A stretch of DNA of 64,000 nt, from contig CAYPLH010000012.1 in assembly GCA_964411505.1 (NCBI GenBank), positions 1-64,000 on the forward strand, written 5' to 3'. This DNA comes from CAYPLH01 sp964411505 (GTDB lineage: Bacteria > Bacillota > Clostridia > CAYPLH01 > DUMO01). Every line of letters begins with the position of its first letter. Within the stretch, counting starts at the first letter, position 1. Shown piece after piece: positions 33,714-42,602 of the stretch. The notes under the pieces are model-generated. The model had not been told where the DNA came from and ran no database searches. It saw only the letters and a program-made list of their open reading frames with translations. Both the position numbers and the translations under genes were made by a program.

Positions 33714-34529
33714 TTAGCTCTTAACCAGCTTTTTTTTGATGATAAAAACTATTGCAGTTCCACTGATTAATGCAAAAGCTATTGCAGCCAAGCTGTTAAA
33801 ATCATCACCGGTCTTAGGGTTAACAGGAGCCGGAGCCGAAGTGGAAACTGGGGCTGTAGCCGGAGCGTCAACTAGTGTACATAAACCAAACACATTAGGA
33901 TACTTGAAGCCTCTATTTTCTTTATCATTCCATACGAGTCTTCCTGTACGTGTTCCGGTATCTGCACCATCATTATTCACCTGAAAATCTACACCTAACA
34001 CATGCCCTACTTTAGCGTTGGCTTTGTCGTACCAAGGAATTCCAATTTCTACAACATAACCTCCGTCAACTACCTTTGTTGCTGTAACAATATTGTCGCC
34101 TTGAACCACAGAGTTATCATAGTTTACCCTAAATTGACCTCCCATAGGTACGTTAGTCCATCTTTCCCCTCTAACATTCATTTCATCATAAAACATTTCG
34201 ATTGAATCCTGATTACTTTTTTCACCTTTTAAAGAAAGTAAATTATCTTTAACTTCAAAAAGTGCATAGAAATAGTTTTCGTCCCACAATGTTCGCACTT
34301 TCATTGTTACAGGATTATCAGACGTTTCAGCAACAACGTTATAAGTATCAATTACATTTGCTTTAGACCATTCAGCGTCAATTTCTCCATCAATTTTCAC
34401 TGTTCCCTTTACAGCCTCGCATGTCCTTAGTTCTTCCTCAGCTGCAGTTTCATCTGCCAACACTGCAGGAAAAAGACACATTGATACTACTGTTATTAAT
34501 AGTAACATGGTAAAGATTTTTTTTGTCAT
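33714..34529 (-). CDS. Cell-wall anchored CBM9/DOMON-like sugar-binding protein
   Basis: A 271-residue surface protein. Signal peptide 1-25 (KKIFTMLLLITVVSMCLFPA). Residues about 35-215 form a CBM9-like beta-sandwich: VKGTVKIDGEIDAEWSKANV, WDENYFYALFEVKDNLLS, QDSIEMFYDEMN. A Pro/Ala/Thr linker leads to the sorting signal NPKTG (237-241), then a hydrophobic helix and a basic tail (KKKLVKS): a sortase substrate of the NPxTG kind. It probably binds glycan at the cell wall beside the Asp-box lipoprotein. It has its own terminator. AAGGAGTG precedes the ATG. The cognate sortase is not in this window. Confidence 0.8.
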   Translation of the reverse strand: MTKKIFTMLLLITVVSMCLFPAVLADETAAEEELRTCEAVKGTVKIDGEIDAEWSKANVIDTYNVVAETSDNPVTMKVRTLWDENYFYALFEVKDNLLSLKGEKSNQDSIEMFYDEMNVRGERWTNVPMGGQFRVNYDNSVVQGDNIVTATKVVDGGYVVEIGIPWYDKANAKVGHVLGVDFQVNNDGADTGTRTGRLVWNDKENRGFKYPNVFGLCTLVDAPATAPVSTSAPAPVNPKTGDDFNSLAAIAFALISGTAIVFIIKKKLVKS

Positions 34530-34566
34530 AGTACTACACTCCTTTTAATTTTTATTAATTTATGAT

Positions 34567-34665
34567 TAATACCTAGAAAGTATATTAGTTGAACTTCACA
34601 TAGAATATATAGTGTCCGAACGATTTAATCGGCAGTATATATTCTATGCAAAGGCGCGTTCAACT
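34567..34665. repeat. Inverted-repeat element, family B copy 2
   Basis: TAATACCTAGAAAGTAT then TTAGTTGAACTTC matches the outer end of the 3.0-kb copy. Within it AGTTGAAC (34587-34594) and CATAGAATATAT pair with ATATATTCTATG and GTTCAACT (34658-34665). Confidence 0.6.
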
Positions 34666-34697
34666 TACTTTTTGGTGAATAATCATTTATTTTGTTT

Positions 34698-37067
34698 TTA
34701 TTTTCCTGTCCATACATTGTTCTCGTATTTTAGACTCTCATAAATAGTCCCTTCCTGAGCATATGGCGGTGGTAGTACACGTGTTCCTACCGCACTTGTC
34801 ACAAACATATCACCGGTATGCGGACTAACCAAAATTGAAAGCTTTTTAGTATTTGGAAGGTCAAATGTAATGTCCTGCCAAGTTGCACCATTGTCAACAG
34901 TGCGAAATACTGAAGGAACCCCTGTACGGGCTAACAGAACATAAGCCACTTCAGGATACCGAGGATCAAAAGTAATCTCGCTTACAAAGTTGTCTTCGCT
35001 TGATGTCATCTTAAAGATGTCTGTAAAATTAGTCCATTTTCCTGTGTTTGTATCAAGTTTTGCTGGCACTCCACCGGTACCTTTGAGCCAAACCTCATGC
35101 GGATTGGTGGGATGTACTGCAATCGGGCAGGTAGGAAGTTGGTCGTGAGCTCTGAATATCCAATCAGTTGCCTCAGCTATCAATGTCCAGTTAGCTCCCC
35201 TGTCTGTGGATTTAAATAGCATTTTACGTGTCCCCATATTATCTATGGCATATATAATATCGCTATTTGAAGGAGACATGGCTACGATATTGGCCTTATT
35301 ATCCACGAGAAATTCTATTGTGGTCCAAGTTTCTCCCGCATCAGTTGAATATTCCTGACCGGTATAGGCAATATTGGGATTTTGCATATGCCATCCAATA
35401 AAGTGTCGACGGCCATGCCCTTCAAGCGGTGATGTCCATGTGGCACCGCCGTCAGTACTTCTGCGTAAAAATTGCTTGCTCACTGTATCTACTCCGCAGA
35501 GAATTACCGCATTTTCCTTAACCGGTTGAACAGCCAGTGTAGCTACAGTATTGTGAGCACCTTTCGGCGCCGGTCTATGATGAATATATGAAATCCCCCC
35601 ATTTTGAGTTTCATAAATCCCAATATCGGTACAAGGAAGTAACCAGCGATTCGGATCAAATGCATCAAAAACTTGAAATCCTCTTTGCACAATGGTACCG
35701 GTAAAAAAGTCATCAGAATATACCCAGTTTTCCCCTTTGTCCGTTGAGCGGTACATATGCCCGGTTCCTGCAAGAGCAAAGGCAGTATTGGAGTCGGTGG
35801 GATGTATAAGCACCCTGTTCGGGCTTGAGCGCCCGATTGCTATGTGCCACGCATCAAATTTTGCCCTAGGTGTAATATTATATTTTCCTTCCCATTTTGG
35901 GTTAGCATCCAGAGCATTTGATGTTCTTCGAATATCACCTTCTGTAGTAGCAGCAATTGCAATCATCGTATTGCGATCCGATTGTGCGGCTTCATGACTA
36001 CGGATTAATGACCAGTTCAATATTTGAGTCCATGTACCCTGTCCACCGGCAGTCTGACATCTCCAAATACCATTTTTAATCGCAGTTACAGTCATATCAG
36101 TACCGTCAGCACTAAGCTCCAGAGTATGATAGGCGCCTTTTGGTAAACCATTTGCTCCACTCAGAGTTGTTGTTGTGTAACCGTTTTCTGTAAGATCCAG
36201 ACGGAAGAAGCCTGCAGTGCTTGTCAAAAAAATCTGATTTGAGTTTGCAGGGTTTACTTTAATATTATATATATCCAATCCAAAAGGATCTTCTGGAAGC
36301 TCACCCAGCTTGGACCAAGTAATACCTGCATCAGTGCTTTGCCATAAACCGTGATCTACCGATTCATAATAAGTGTTGTATGTATTAGGTCCAAAAGCAC
36401 AGTACCATACCTTGGCACATGAATCCCCAATACTGTTTGGATCGTAAGTAATTGTGTGGTTTTGACTGCGTAATTCTCCTATTTTATCAATCTTTATTAC
36501 CCAATCAAACGTTGCTCCACCGTCAGTGCTTCGGTAAAGTCCCATAAATGGATGTATTTCTGCTAAATTGCGAGAATTCATAGAAACGTAGACAATGTCC
36601 TCATCCACAGGATCGGATTTTATGCTTATACAACAATTTGTATAAAGCCCTTCCGCCAAGCACGGTTGCCAGCTTAGCCCACCGTCATTGGAACGCCATG
36701 GTCCCCCCATATCCTGAGCCATATAGATAACATCGGGATTGGCAGTAGACCAGTCAACAGAATGCATTAGCTGTTCTCCTGTTCCGGGTAGCTGACCGGC
36801 TTTATACTCCTCCTCTCTTACCACTCCTAGCAGCTTGTAGCTTGTCGCTTGAATTCCGGCCGTTAGTGGCTGGTTTGTTGTTCCAGACTCACTTTCTTTT
36901 GTGGTATCAGTTGGAATTTTTGTCGTAGTGCCAATAGCGTTTTTTAAATCAGTCTCTGTAGGCTTTGGCTCTGGTGAGCAGCCTGATATTAATACTGATG
37001 TAAAAATTAATATAAAAACGCCTACCACCAGCCGAACTAATACTCCTTTGCCAAACAATTTAACCAT
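34698..37067 (-). CDS. Asp-box (BNR) propeller lipoprotein, GH74/sialidase-like
   Basis: A 789-residue lipoprotein; lipobox LISGC near residue 30, then a Thr/Ser/Pro linker. At least six Asp-box repeats (SxDxGxTW): STDGGATFDW, STDAGITWSK, STDKGENWVY, STDGGATWTS, STDRGANWTL, TVDNGATWQD, which build one or two seven-bladed beta-propellers. VIYMAQDMGGPWRSNDGGLS near the N-terminus is close to the GH74 pattern. GH74 enzymes are xyloglucanases, but no cellulose-binding module or dockerin is present. It may cleave or only bind a glycan outside the cell. Neighbours: the CBM9-like wall protein and a clan GH-A enzyme. The fold is confident; the activity is not. Confidence 0.7.
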   Translation of the reverse strand: MVKLFGKGVLVRLVVGVFILIFTSVLISGCSPEPKPTETDLKNAIGTTTKIPTDTTKESESGTTNQPLTAGIQATSYKLLGVVREEEYKAGQLPGTGEQLMHSVDWSTANPDVIYMAQDMGGPWRSNDGGLSWQPCLAEGLYTNCCISIKSDPVDEDIVYVSMNSRNLAEIHPFMGLYRSTDGGATFDWVIKIDKIGELRSQNHTITYDPNSIGDSCAKVWYCAFGPNTYNTYYESVDHGLWQSTDAGITWSKLGELPEDPFGLDIYNIKVNPANSNQIFLTSTAGFFRLDLTENGYTTTTLSGANGLPKGAYHTLELSADGTDMTVTAIKNGIWRCQTAGGQGTWTQILNWSLIRSHEAAQSDRNTMIAIAATTEGDIRRTSNALDANPKWEGKYNITPRAKFDAWHIAIGRSSPNRVLIHPTDSNTAFALAGTGHMYRSTDKGENWVYSDDFFTGTIVQRGFQVFDAFDPNRWLLPCTDIGIYETQNGGISYIHHRPAPKGAHNTVATLAVQPVKENAVILCGVDTVSKQFLRRSTDGGATWTSPLEGHGRRHFIGWHMQNPNIAYTGQEYSTDAGETWTTIEFLVDNKANIVAMSPSNSDIIYAIDNMGTRKMLFKSTDRGANWTLIAEATDWIFRAHDQLPTCPIAVHPTNPHEVWLKGTGGVPAKLDTNTGKWTNFTDIFKMTSSEDNFVSEITFDPRYPEVAYVLLARTGVPSVFRTVDNGATWQDITFDLPNTKKLSILVSPHTGDMFVTSAVGTRVLPPPYAQEGTIYESLKYENNVWTGK

Positions 37068-37127
37068 TTCACAAATAACCCCCTTTATTTTTTTGGTGTC
37101 TAACTTTATTGAACCTCAAACATATTT

Positions 37128-38480
37128 TTAGACATCTCTTATAATTGCCGCAATCCAGCCTCCTGAACCCGGTGCATGGAGCGTAACACTTTGGCTTTGG
37201 GTAATTCTTTCTTCTTTTCCCCATTCACCGGTGTTTATATCAACCCATTTTACAATATAATTAATTGGATAAGGACCCAGATTTAATTTAACTGGTTCTC
37301 CGAAAGTAATATACACTAGATATTTCTCACTAGGTCTGGCCGCAACGTAGGATTCGTTATAGCCACGTTCTAGGATCAAATCCATCCTAGGTTCAACCTC
37401 CCACATTTTGATCAGGCTTTCAATTTTACGTACAGCACAAATGGTAGCCTTTGCTTTTTGGTTAAGACCGATTCCCGATGTAGGTCTGTGAAATCTTACG
37501 CTTGCACACCCGGCAATAATATCGCGCATAAACTTTTCCACGCCATCCTGGGGACCTCCCGAACCAAAACTGGTATAAAAATTCCCATAAATTTTCGTGT
37601 TGTTTATAGGTCTCGGGTAAGCTTTTACTTCATCGTGTATCCATTTCAGCCTTTCCCAATGGGTTTCGCCCAAATTCCTGCTATTGATCTGGGAGATATC
37701 CATATAAGTATATATATGGGGGTTCTCCAGCACATGTTGAAAGTTTTGTGACTGTTCGGGATCATAAAAATCATTGAACATATCGGTAAGATATATTTCG
37801 CACCCCTTTTTTTTGGCTTCCCTTTTTATAAAATTAATCCAGAACATTCCCCAATGTACAGGACTTGAGGTTTCATTGTTCATACAATATAATACATTTG
37901 GGAAATCAAGGCTGTACGAAAGCATCTTAAGCACAAACTTTTCCTGGTACTCTCTTAAAAAATCAAAATTGCTTTTGTATCGTATATGCTCAGAAATAGT
38001 ATGGAAAAAAGGTTGTACATCCGCCCCGGGGTTTTTGGGATATTCTAAATCAAAACCCGACTCCTCTTGTGAATAATTAACGTTGTTTGAAGGATTCCAT
38101 GGACTGTGATCCCAAGAACTTTTTGAATAGTCAAACCTATCCCAAACTTCTATCTGTACTATAATATTTCTTTCATATGTCCATTCGAGCATGTTTTGGA
38201 ACCTTTTCCAGTATTCTTCATTCCATTGATTTAAATCAAATTTCCCGCTTTCCAGCAGCCTATAAGGCTTCAATTCTATTTTGTTGCGCTGGCTCATAGT
38301 ATTTCGGACATAGTTGCCGCCTGCACTTTCAATTTCGTCAAGGTGATCTTTTAGGTCATCGAGTAAAAATACACAGTCAATTTTGCTGCCTCCTAAAAGA
38401 AGCACAGGTTCTTCTTTATATTGCCAGTACATGGGATTACCTTTATATGGCTTTATACAATTCTTGTTTCTAATGTGCAT
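37128..38480 (-). CDS. Clan GH-A glycoside hydrolase, apiosidase-like
   Basis: A 450-residue protein without signal peptide. It looks like a (beta/alpha)8 barrel of the 'apiosidase-like/putative collagen-binding' type: GNPMYWQYKEEPVLLLGGSK at the N-terminus, IESAGGNYVRNTMS, VQIEVWDRFDYS, then FPNVLYCMNNETSSPVHWG with the NE pair where GH-A enzymes keep the acid/base Glu. A C-terminal beta domain (KYLVYITFGEPVKLNLGPYP; VDINTGEW) is common in this group. GH140 apiosidases act on rhamnogalacturonan II, but the true substrate here is unknown. It lies just upstream of the Asp-box lipoprotein. GAGGGAG precedes the ATG. Confidence 0.6.
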   Translation of the reverse strand: MHIRNKNCIKPYKGNPMYWQYKEEPVLLLGGSKIDCVFLLDDLKDHLDEIESAGGNYVRNTMSQRNKIELKPYRLLESGKFDLNQWNEEYWKRFQNMLEWTYERNIIVQIEVWDRFDYSKSSWDHSPWNPSNNVNYSQEESGFDLEYPKNPGADVQPFFHTISEHIRYKSNFDFLREYQEKFVLKMLSYSLDFPNVLYCMNNETSSPVHWGMFWINFIKREAKKKGCEIYLTDMFNDFYDPEQSQNFQHVLENPHIYTYMDISQINSRNLGETHWERLKWIHDEVKAYPRPINNTKIYGNFYTSFGSGGPQDGVEKFMRDIIAGCASVRFHRPTSGIGLNQKAKATICAVRKIESLIKMWEVEPRMDLILERGYNESYVAARPSEKYLVYITFGEPVKLNLGPYPINYIVKWVDINTGEWGKEERITQSQSVTLHAPGSGGWIAAIIRDV

Positions 38481-38685
38481 ATTTAATTCTCCCTCTAGTT
38501 TTTTGAATTATTTAAATATGTTTCATCATGTGTATGATGGTGATTTTAAAACGCTACAGGCTGTTAAATTAAGTTGCTTGGTTAATATTTATGCTTGATT
38601 AATATTTGTCTATTTGCCTGGGTAATATTTGTATTAGAATATGAATTTTTATCCATCATAACCCTTATCTTATAGTAGCACTGTC

Positions 38686-38814
38686 TTTAACAGAATGCAT
38701 AGTGACAGTTAATTATTTCTATCGGGACATTTGGAATTAAAGCTAGTCCATGTACTCCAAATTTCATCAGATAATTTATTGTCACTATAGCAACATCCAA
38801 TTGTCTCTGTTAAA
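38686..38814. repeat. MITE-like long hairpin, family C
   Basis: Four nested pairings: TTTAACAGA/TCTGTTAAA (38686-38694 with 38806-38814), ATAGTGACA/TGTCACTAT (38699-38707 with 38780-38788), AATTAT/ATAATT, and ATTTGGA/TCCAAAT (38729-38735 with 38756-38762). A partial copy is at 33553-33600. It lies in the 642-base gap before the GH4 gene; the rest of the gap is AT-rich with short TTAATATTT repeats and no gene. Confidence 0.6.
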
Positions 38815-39122
38815 ATGATATTGATAAATGTAAAATTAATTTTATGTATGGTATTATAGCGTTTATTTAATCTTTTTATCCGCATTCATATGCTAGACTT
38901 AAAATAAAGTAAGCGAATGCTTTAAATGCACTGTTTTTAGTATTACAATGGCAGATAAATTTTATGCTTACATAATGCAAGTGCACTAAAAACCTTTGCA
39001 CTGACTTTGTAAGGCTCATAAATGCTCATTTTTAATGACACTGCATGTAGTATCAGTCAGGATAATGCAAAGATTTACGCTATATTAAAAGGTATCGAAA
39101 TACTAAGGAGGGATTAATTATA

Positions 39123-40484
39123 ATGAGTTTTAAAATAGTATTGATTGGTGGAGGTAGTTATAAATGGACACCCAAGCTTGCTGCTGATTTATTCTTAAGA
39201 CAGGGCTTGATGGGGAGTCATTTATCATTGGTAGATATTGATGCACAAGCTGCAGAAACTATGAAGGAATACTGCGAATTAATGAACAGCAAGCTATCCT
39301 CTCAGTGGAAAATTACTGTAGATGATTTGGATAGTGCTTTGCAAGGCGCCAACATAGTATGTATTTCTATTTCAACAGGTGGTCTTAAGACCATGAATAA
39401 CGATTACACAATTCCGGAAAAATATGGCATATACCATTGTATTGGCGATACAACCGGACCTGGTGGAATATCAAGGACACTTAGAAATGTGCCTGTTTTT
39501 TTAGAAATTGCAAGGAAAATGGAGCGCTTTTGTCCGCACGCACGTCTAGTACACGTGACCAACCCGCTTTCTCAACTGACAAGAGCTGTTTCAAAAAGTA
39601 CTTCCATCGAAACAGTGGGATTATGCCATAATTTCTATTGGACAAGAGGAGTTCTGGCAAAAATGTTTAAGGTAGAAAGTGAAGACATTGACGCTGTAAG
39701 TGTAGGCGTTAACCATTTTACCCTAATGAAGAACATAACCTGTAAGGGCAGATCAATTGAAAAAGAATTGTCATTGAAAAAATATATTTTACATTGTATG
39801 GAGCAGGATGGAGAAGCCATTTCAAATACAACCGATGATATGATCAATAGCTATTTATCAACAAAAAATGAGGGAAGAGGGCATCAGTTGAATTTTGAGT
39901 TCTATGATATGTTTGGCTTCCTTCCTGTAGGGGGCTCCAATCATGTAGCAGAAAACTTTCCTTATTTTACCTCTGATTTGCAGGTTTTGAAGAACCATCA
40001 AATTCAGAGAAAAGGTGTATTTCCAAGAAGGCAGGTCATGCACGATTCTGAAAAGCAAAAGGTTGTTGATGTTGTAGAAGGTCGGGCAGAGCTACCCGAA
40101 TTTAAGCTTTCATTTGAAGGTCTGTCCATTATTTGCGAAGCTCTTCATACTGGTAATACCGCAAAATGCGTTGTTGCTATGCCAAATAAAGGACAGATTT
40201 CAAACTTGCCAAGCGAGATTATTGTAGAGACATGGGCTATGATAACCGCAAATGGAGTTCATCCGGTTATTAGCGGAGAAATTCCAACTGGTTTTAAAGG
40301 TTATATGAATCAAGTTATTGAAGAACAAGAGCTTACTGTGGAAGCTGCCATTGAAGGAAGCCGGCAAAAGCTGTATCAAGCAATGTCTATATCTCCTATG
40401 GTACACAACAAGGACATTGCCATACCTCTTTCTGACGAATTACTCGAAGCAAATAAGGATTATCTCCCGCAGTTTTTTAAATAA
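39123..40484 (+). CDS. GH4 family NAD/Mn-dependent glycosidase
   Basis: A 453-residue cytoplasmic enzyme. NAD-binding IVLIGGGSYKWTPKL at the N-terminus; DTTGPGGISRTLRNVPV; HVTNPLSQLTRAVSK; and the metal-binding Cys and His in GLCHNFYWTRG (about 166-176) and GVNHFTLM. GH4 enzymes cleave by oxidation at C3 and elimination. The subgroup triad CHN differs from the CHE of alpha-galacturonidase LplD and the CHS/CHG of other members, so alpha-glucoside, galactoside or uronide specificity is open. It is one of few plus-strand genes in the glycan region and faces the second importer operon. AAGGAGGG precedes the ATG. Confidence 0.85.
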   Translation: MSFKIVLIGGGSYKWTPKLAADLFLRQGLMGSHLSLVDIDAQAAETMKEYCELMNSKLSSQWKITVDDLDSALQGANIVCISISTGGLKTMNNDYTIPEKYGIYHCIGDTTGPGGISRTLRNVPVFLEIARKMERFCPHARLVHVTNPLSQLTRAVSKSTSIETVGLCHNFYWTRGVLAKMFKVESEDIDAVSVGVNHFTLMKNITCKGRSIEKELSLKKYILHCMEQDGEAISNTTDDMINSYLSTKNEGRGHQLNFEFYDMFGFLPVGGSNHVAENFPYFTSDLQVLKNHQIQRKGVFPRRQVMHDSEKQKVVDVVEGRAELPEFKLSFEGLSIICEALHTGNTAKCVVAMPNKGQISNLPSEIIVETWAMITANGVHPVISGEIPTGFKGYMNQVIEEQELTVEAAIEGSRQKLYQAMSISPMVHNKDIAIPLSDELLEANKDYLPQFFK

Positions 40485-40500
40485 TAAACTTTTTAAACAA

Positions 40501-40547
40501 TCAAACCAAAGTTTTTTTGCAAAAAAAGCAAAAATCCTTTGGTTTGA
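40501..40547 (+). terminator. Long hairpin after the GH4 gene
   Basis: TCAAACCAAAG (40501-40511) pairs with CTTTGGTTTGA (40537-40547), 11 bp, around an inner TTTTTTTGCAAAAAAA palindrome; 16 bases after the stop. No T-run outside the stem, so it may act as a stabiliser rather than a classical terminator. Confidence 0.5.
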
Positions 40548-40550
40548 CCC

Positions 40551-40581
40551 ATTACATGAGAAATCATAGGCTTTATCTTTA
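40551..40581 (-). pseudogene. 31-base exact copy of part of the MDR gene
   Basis: ATTACATGAGAAATCATAGG followed by CTTTATCTTTA equals 17665-17695 within the MDR dehydrogenase gene (coding for KIKPMISHVI on the minus strand). Looks like a remnant of a second MDR gene or of a rearrangement that joined these loci. Confidence 0.55.
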
Positions 40582-40683
40582 AAGATCAAATAGTGAAGAC
40601 CATATCTCAAAAGCAAGAACAAATTATTCCCAATGTGACCATAGATGCATTGAATAGTAGGTATTATTTCGTTAGAACTAGTA

Positions 40684-40726
40684 ACAAAAAAACATCCAGA
40701 GCAGGATTATAAATCCCGCTCCGGAT
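40684..40726 (-). terminator. Rho-independent terminator of the second importer operon
   Basis: On the minus strand ATCCGGAGCGGGATT pairs with AATCCTGCTCTGGAT (one mismatch, 3-base loop) and is followed by GTTTTTTTG. It begins about 22 bases after the stop at 40749. Confidence 0.9.
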
Positions 40727-40748
40727 ATTTTTAAATCAATTTTTTGAA

Positions 40749-42422
40749 TTATTTACTTGCTGCAACCTCTCTATCATATGCGTTCTGTAAAATTTCTACG
40801 TATCTGTCCAGCTGCAGTTTGTCCAATTCCTTAAGATATGCGTCCCATTCTCTGTCAAGATCAATATTCTTATCCAGCACCATTGCTGCAAATCTTTCTT
40901 CTACATATGACTCTATTTGAGAAATCAGCAAGCTCTGTTCTGATTCCTCATCAGCTTCGAGGAAAGGTGTCCTAAATGGTTCAATTCCCTCCCATTTAAA
41001 AGGAGCGTAAGATTTTGCTAAGTTGTACACTAGTAATTCAAAATCAAATGGATTGTTCTTGTCAATTACCATTCCATCCTGAACATCTCTTGGGACGTAG
41101 TAAAATCCTGTAGTGTACCAGTTAGAATTCTGGACGTCACCCCATTTTAATACTTCTTTGACGACTGCTTGCTTTCCGTTAACACCAATCTCTCCGGGCT
41201 CGGGTTCTACCCAGTCTACTCCCTTTTTACCAAACCTTGCAAAAAGCGAAGCTTCTTCACTAAGCATAAAGTCTGCCATTCTAAAAGCGGCTTCGGGGTA
41301 CTCACAAGCCTTAGTAATTATGCAATAATTCGCTTTTACTTCACCAGGTCTGTGTATAGCAGCCTGGAAACCATTAGGTCCTTTTAGAGGAAGAACCGGA
41401 ACATAGTCTTTAAGGCGCTCACTGCCTTCGCCAGCAAACCCTCTGTATTGCTCACCCATAATAGTACCTACTATGTTGATTTCTTCGTGGTTTACTAATT
41501 GCTTCAACTGGTTTTTGTCCTGCGTAAAGCTCAAAGGATCAAAAAGATTTTCTTCAGCCAGCTTTCTATAATAGCTAATTCCTTCTTTATAAGCGGGTTG
41601 GTTAAAGGATGGTGTAACTTTTCCGTTATTCAGATGTATTCTTCTTTGCCATGTGTCATTGTACACAAAAGCATTCATAATGAAGGAATCAACTCTTTCA
41701 CCTTTAGTACCTTTGGCTCCTGTTAGTGGTATCTCATCAGCCTTATTGTTTTTATTTGGGTCGTCATCCTTAAATGCCTTTAATACTGTATACAGCTCAT
41801 CGGTTGTAGTCGGAATAGCCATACTTAAATTATCCAGCCAAGGCTTATTGATCCACATTCTGCAGCGATACTCTTGGTTAAGTACTTCTTGTGCAGTGAA
41901 CATTGAATAGATATTTCCATCAGGACAAGTAATTTTTTGAATTGCTTCCGGATGAATTTCAAGTAGCTTCTTAGTTTCAATACCATACTTTTCAATATAT
42001 TCATTTAGTGGTAAAAACAATCCCTGCTGCCCATATTGCATCTGACCATTTCTATTTACCAGTGACGGTAAAAACATATCAGGCAGGTCAGTGTCGCTTG
42101 TAAGCATCAGGCTGACCTTAGTGCTTGCATCCTGTTGTGGAGAAAGCTCCCATTCAAGATGAATATTCGTTTTTTCCTCTAGAAACTTGGTATACGCATT
42201 GGTTTCAAAGTTTTCGATTTGAGGCAACTGCATTGAAAATACTTTTAGTGTAATTTTTTCCTTTACAACAGGAAATTGCCCCGCAGGTGTTACTATTGAT
42301 GAATCCTCTTCGCTGCTTCCGACCGGGTCTGTCGCATTCGGAGTTTTGTTGACTACACATCCACTTATCAAAAGTGATATGCATAGCAAAAGTGTTACTA
42401 GAAAAACTAATTTTCTTCTCAT
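40749..42422 (-). CDS. Extracellular solute-binding lipoprotein (LplA-like)
   Basis: A 557-residue lipoprotein; signal peptide with lipobox LLISGC (Cys about 22). The mature part resembles LplA/YtcQ binding proteins: NIHLEWELSPQQDASTKVSL, MLTSDTDLPDMFLPSLVNRN, GLFLPLNEYIEKYGIETKKL, and a C-terminal ERFAAMVLDKNIDLDREWDA. Longer than the first operon's binding protein by about 45 residues and only distantly similar, so a different oligosaccharide is likely. It is the last gene of the second importer operon, behind a hairpin, and ends in a strong terminator. GAGGAT precedes the ATG. Confidence 0.9.
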   Translation of the reverse strand: MRRKLVFLVTLLLCISLLISGCVVNKTPNATDPVGSSEEDSSIVTPAGQFPVVKEKITLKVFSMQLPQIENFETNAYTKFLEEKTNIHLEWELSPQQDASTKVSLMLTSDTDLPDMFLPSLVNRNGQMQYGQQGLFLPLNEYIEKYGIETKKLLEIHPEAIQKITCPDGNIYSMFTAQEVLNQEYRCRMWINKPWLDNLSMAIPTTTDELYTVLKAFKDDDPNKNNKADEIPLTGAKGTKGERVDSFIMNAFVYNDTWQRRIHLNNGKVTPSFNQPAYKEGISYYRKLAEENLFDPLSFTQDKNQLKQLVNHEEINIVGTIMGEQYRGFAGEGSERLKDYVPVLPLKGPNGFQAAIHRPGEVKANYCIITKACEYPEAAFRMADFMLSEEASLFARFGKKGVDWVEPEPGEIGVNGKQAVVKEVLKWGDVQNSNWYTTGFYYVPRDVQDGMVIDKNNPFDFELLVYNLAKSYAPFKWEGIEPFRTPFLEADEESEQSLLISQIESYVEERFAAMVLDKNIDLDREWDAYLKELDKLQLDRYVEILQNAYDREVAASK

Positions 42423-42557
42423 AATACATCCTCCCTATACTTATTAATTTTATAAATCAATCAGCAGCACAATAACTGCTGTAATGACCAAGTTTATTCT
42501 AACATTGCTGTTTAAACATAATAAGTGACAATTGAAAATCTAATGGGTGACAATCGA

Positions 42558-42584
42558 GAAATTGCATTCATTTAATGCAATTTC
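42558..42584 (-). promoter_or_regulatory. Intercistronic hairpin before the second binding-protein gene
   Basis: GAAATTGCATT and AATGCAATTTC form an 11-bp perfect stem with a 5-base loop, in the 180-base gap between permease and binding-protein genes. No T-run. It could block exonuclease decay or separate expression levels. Confidence 0.55.
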
Positions 42585-42602
42585 TACTATTGATGCACCT
42601 AA

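Noticed and set aside
34698..37067. Sialidase
   Set aside because: Asp-box repeats alone are not specific; no FRIP motif or Arg triad is evident, and sialic acid genes are absent.
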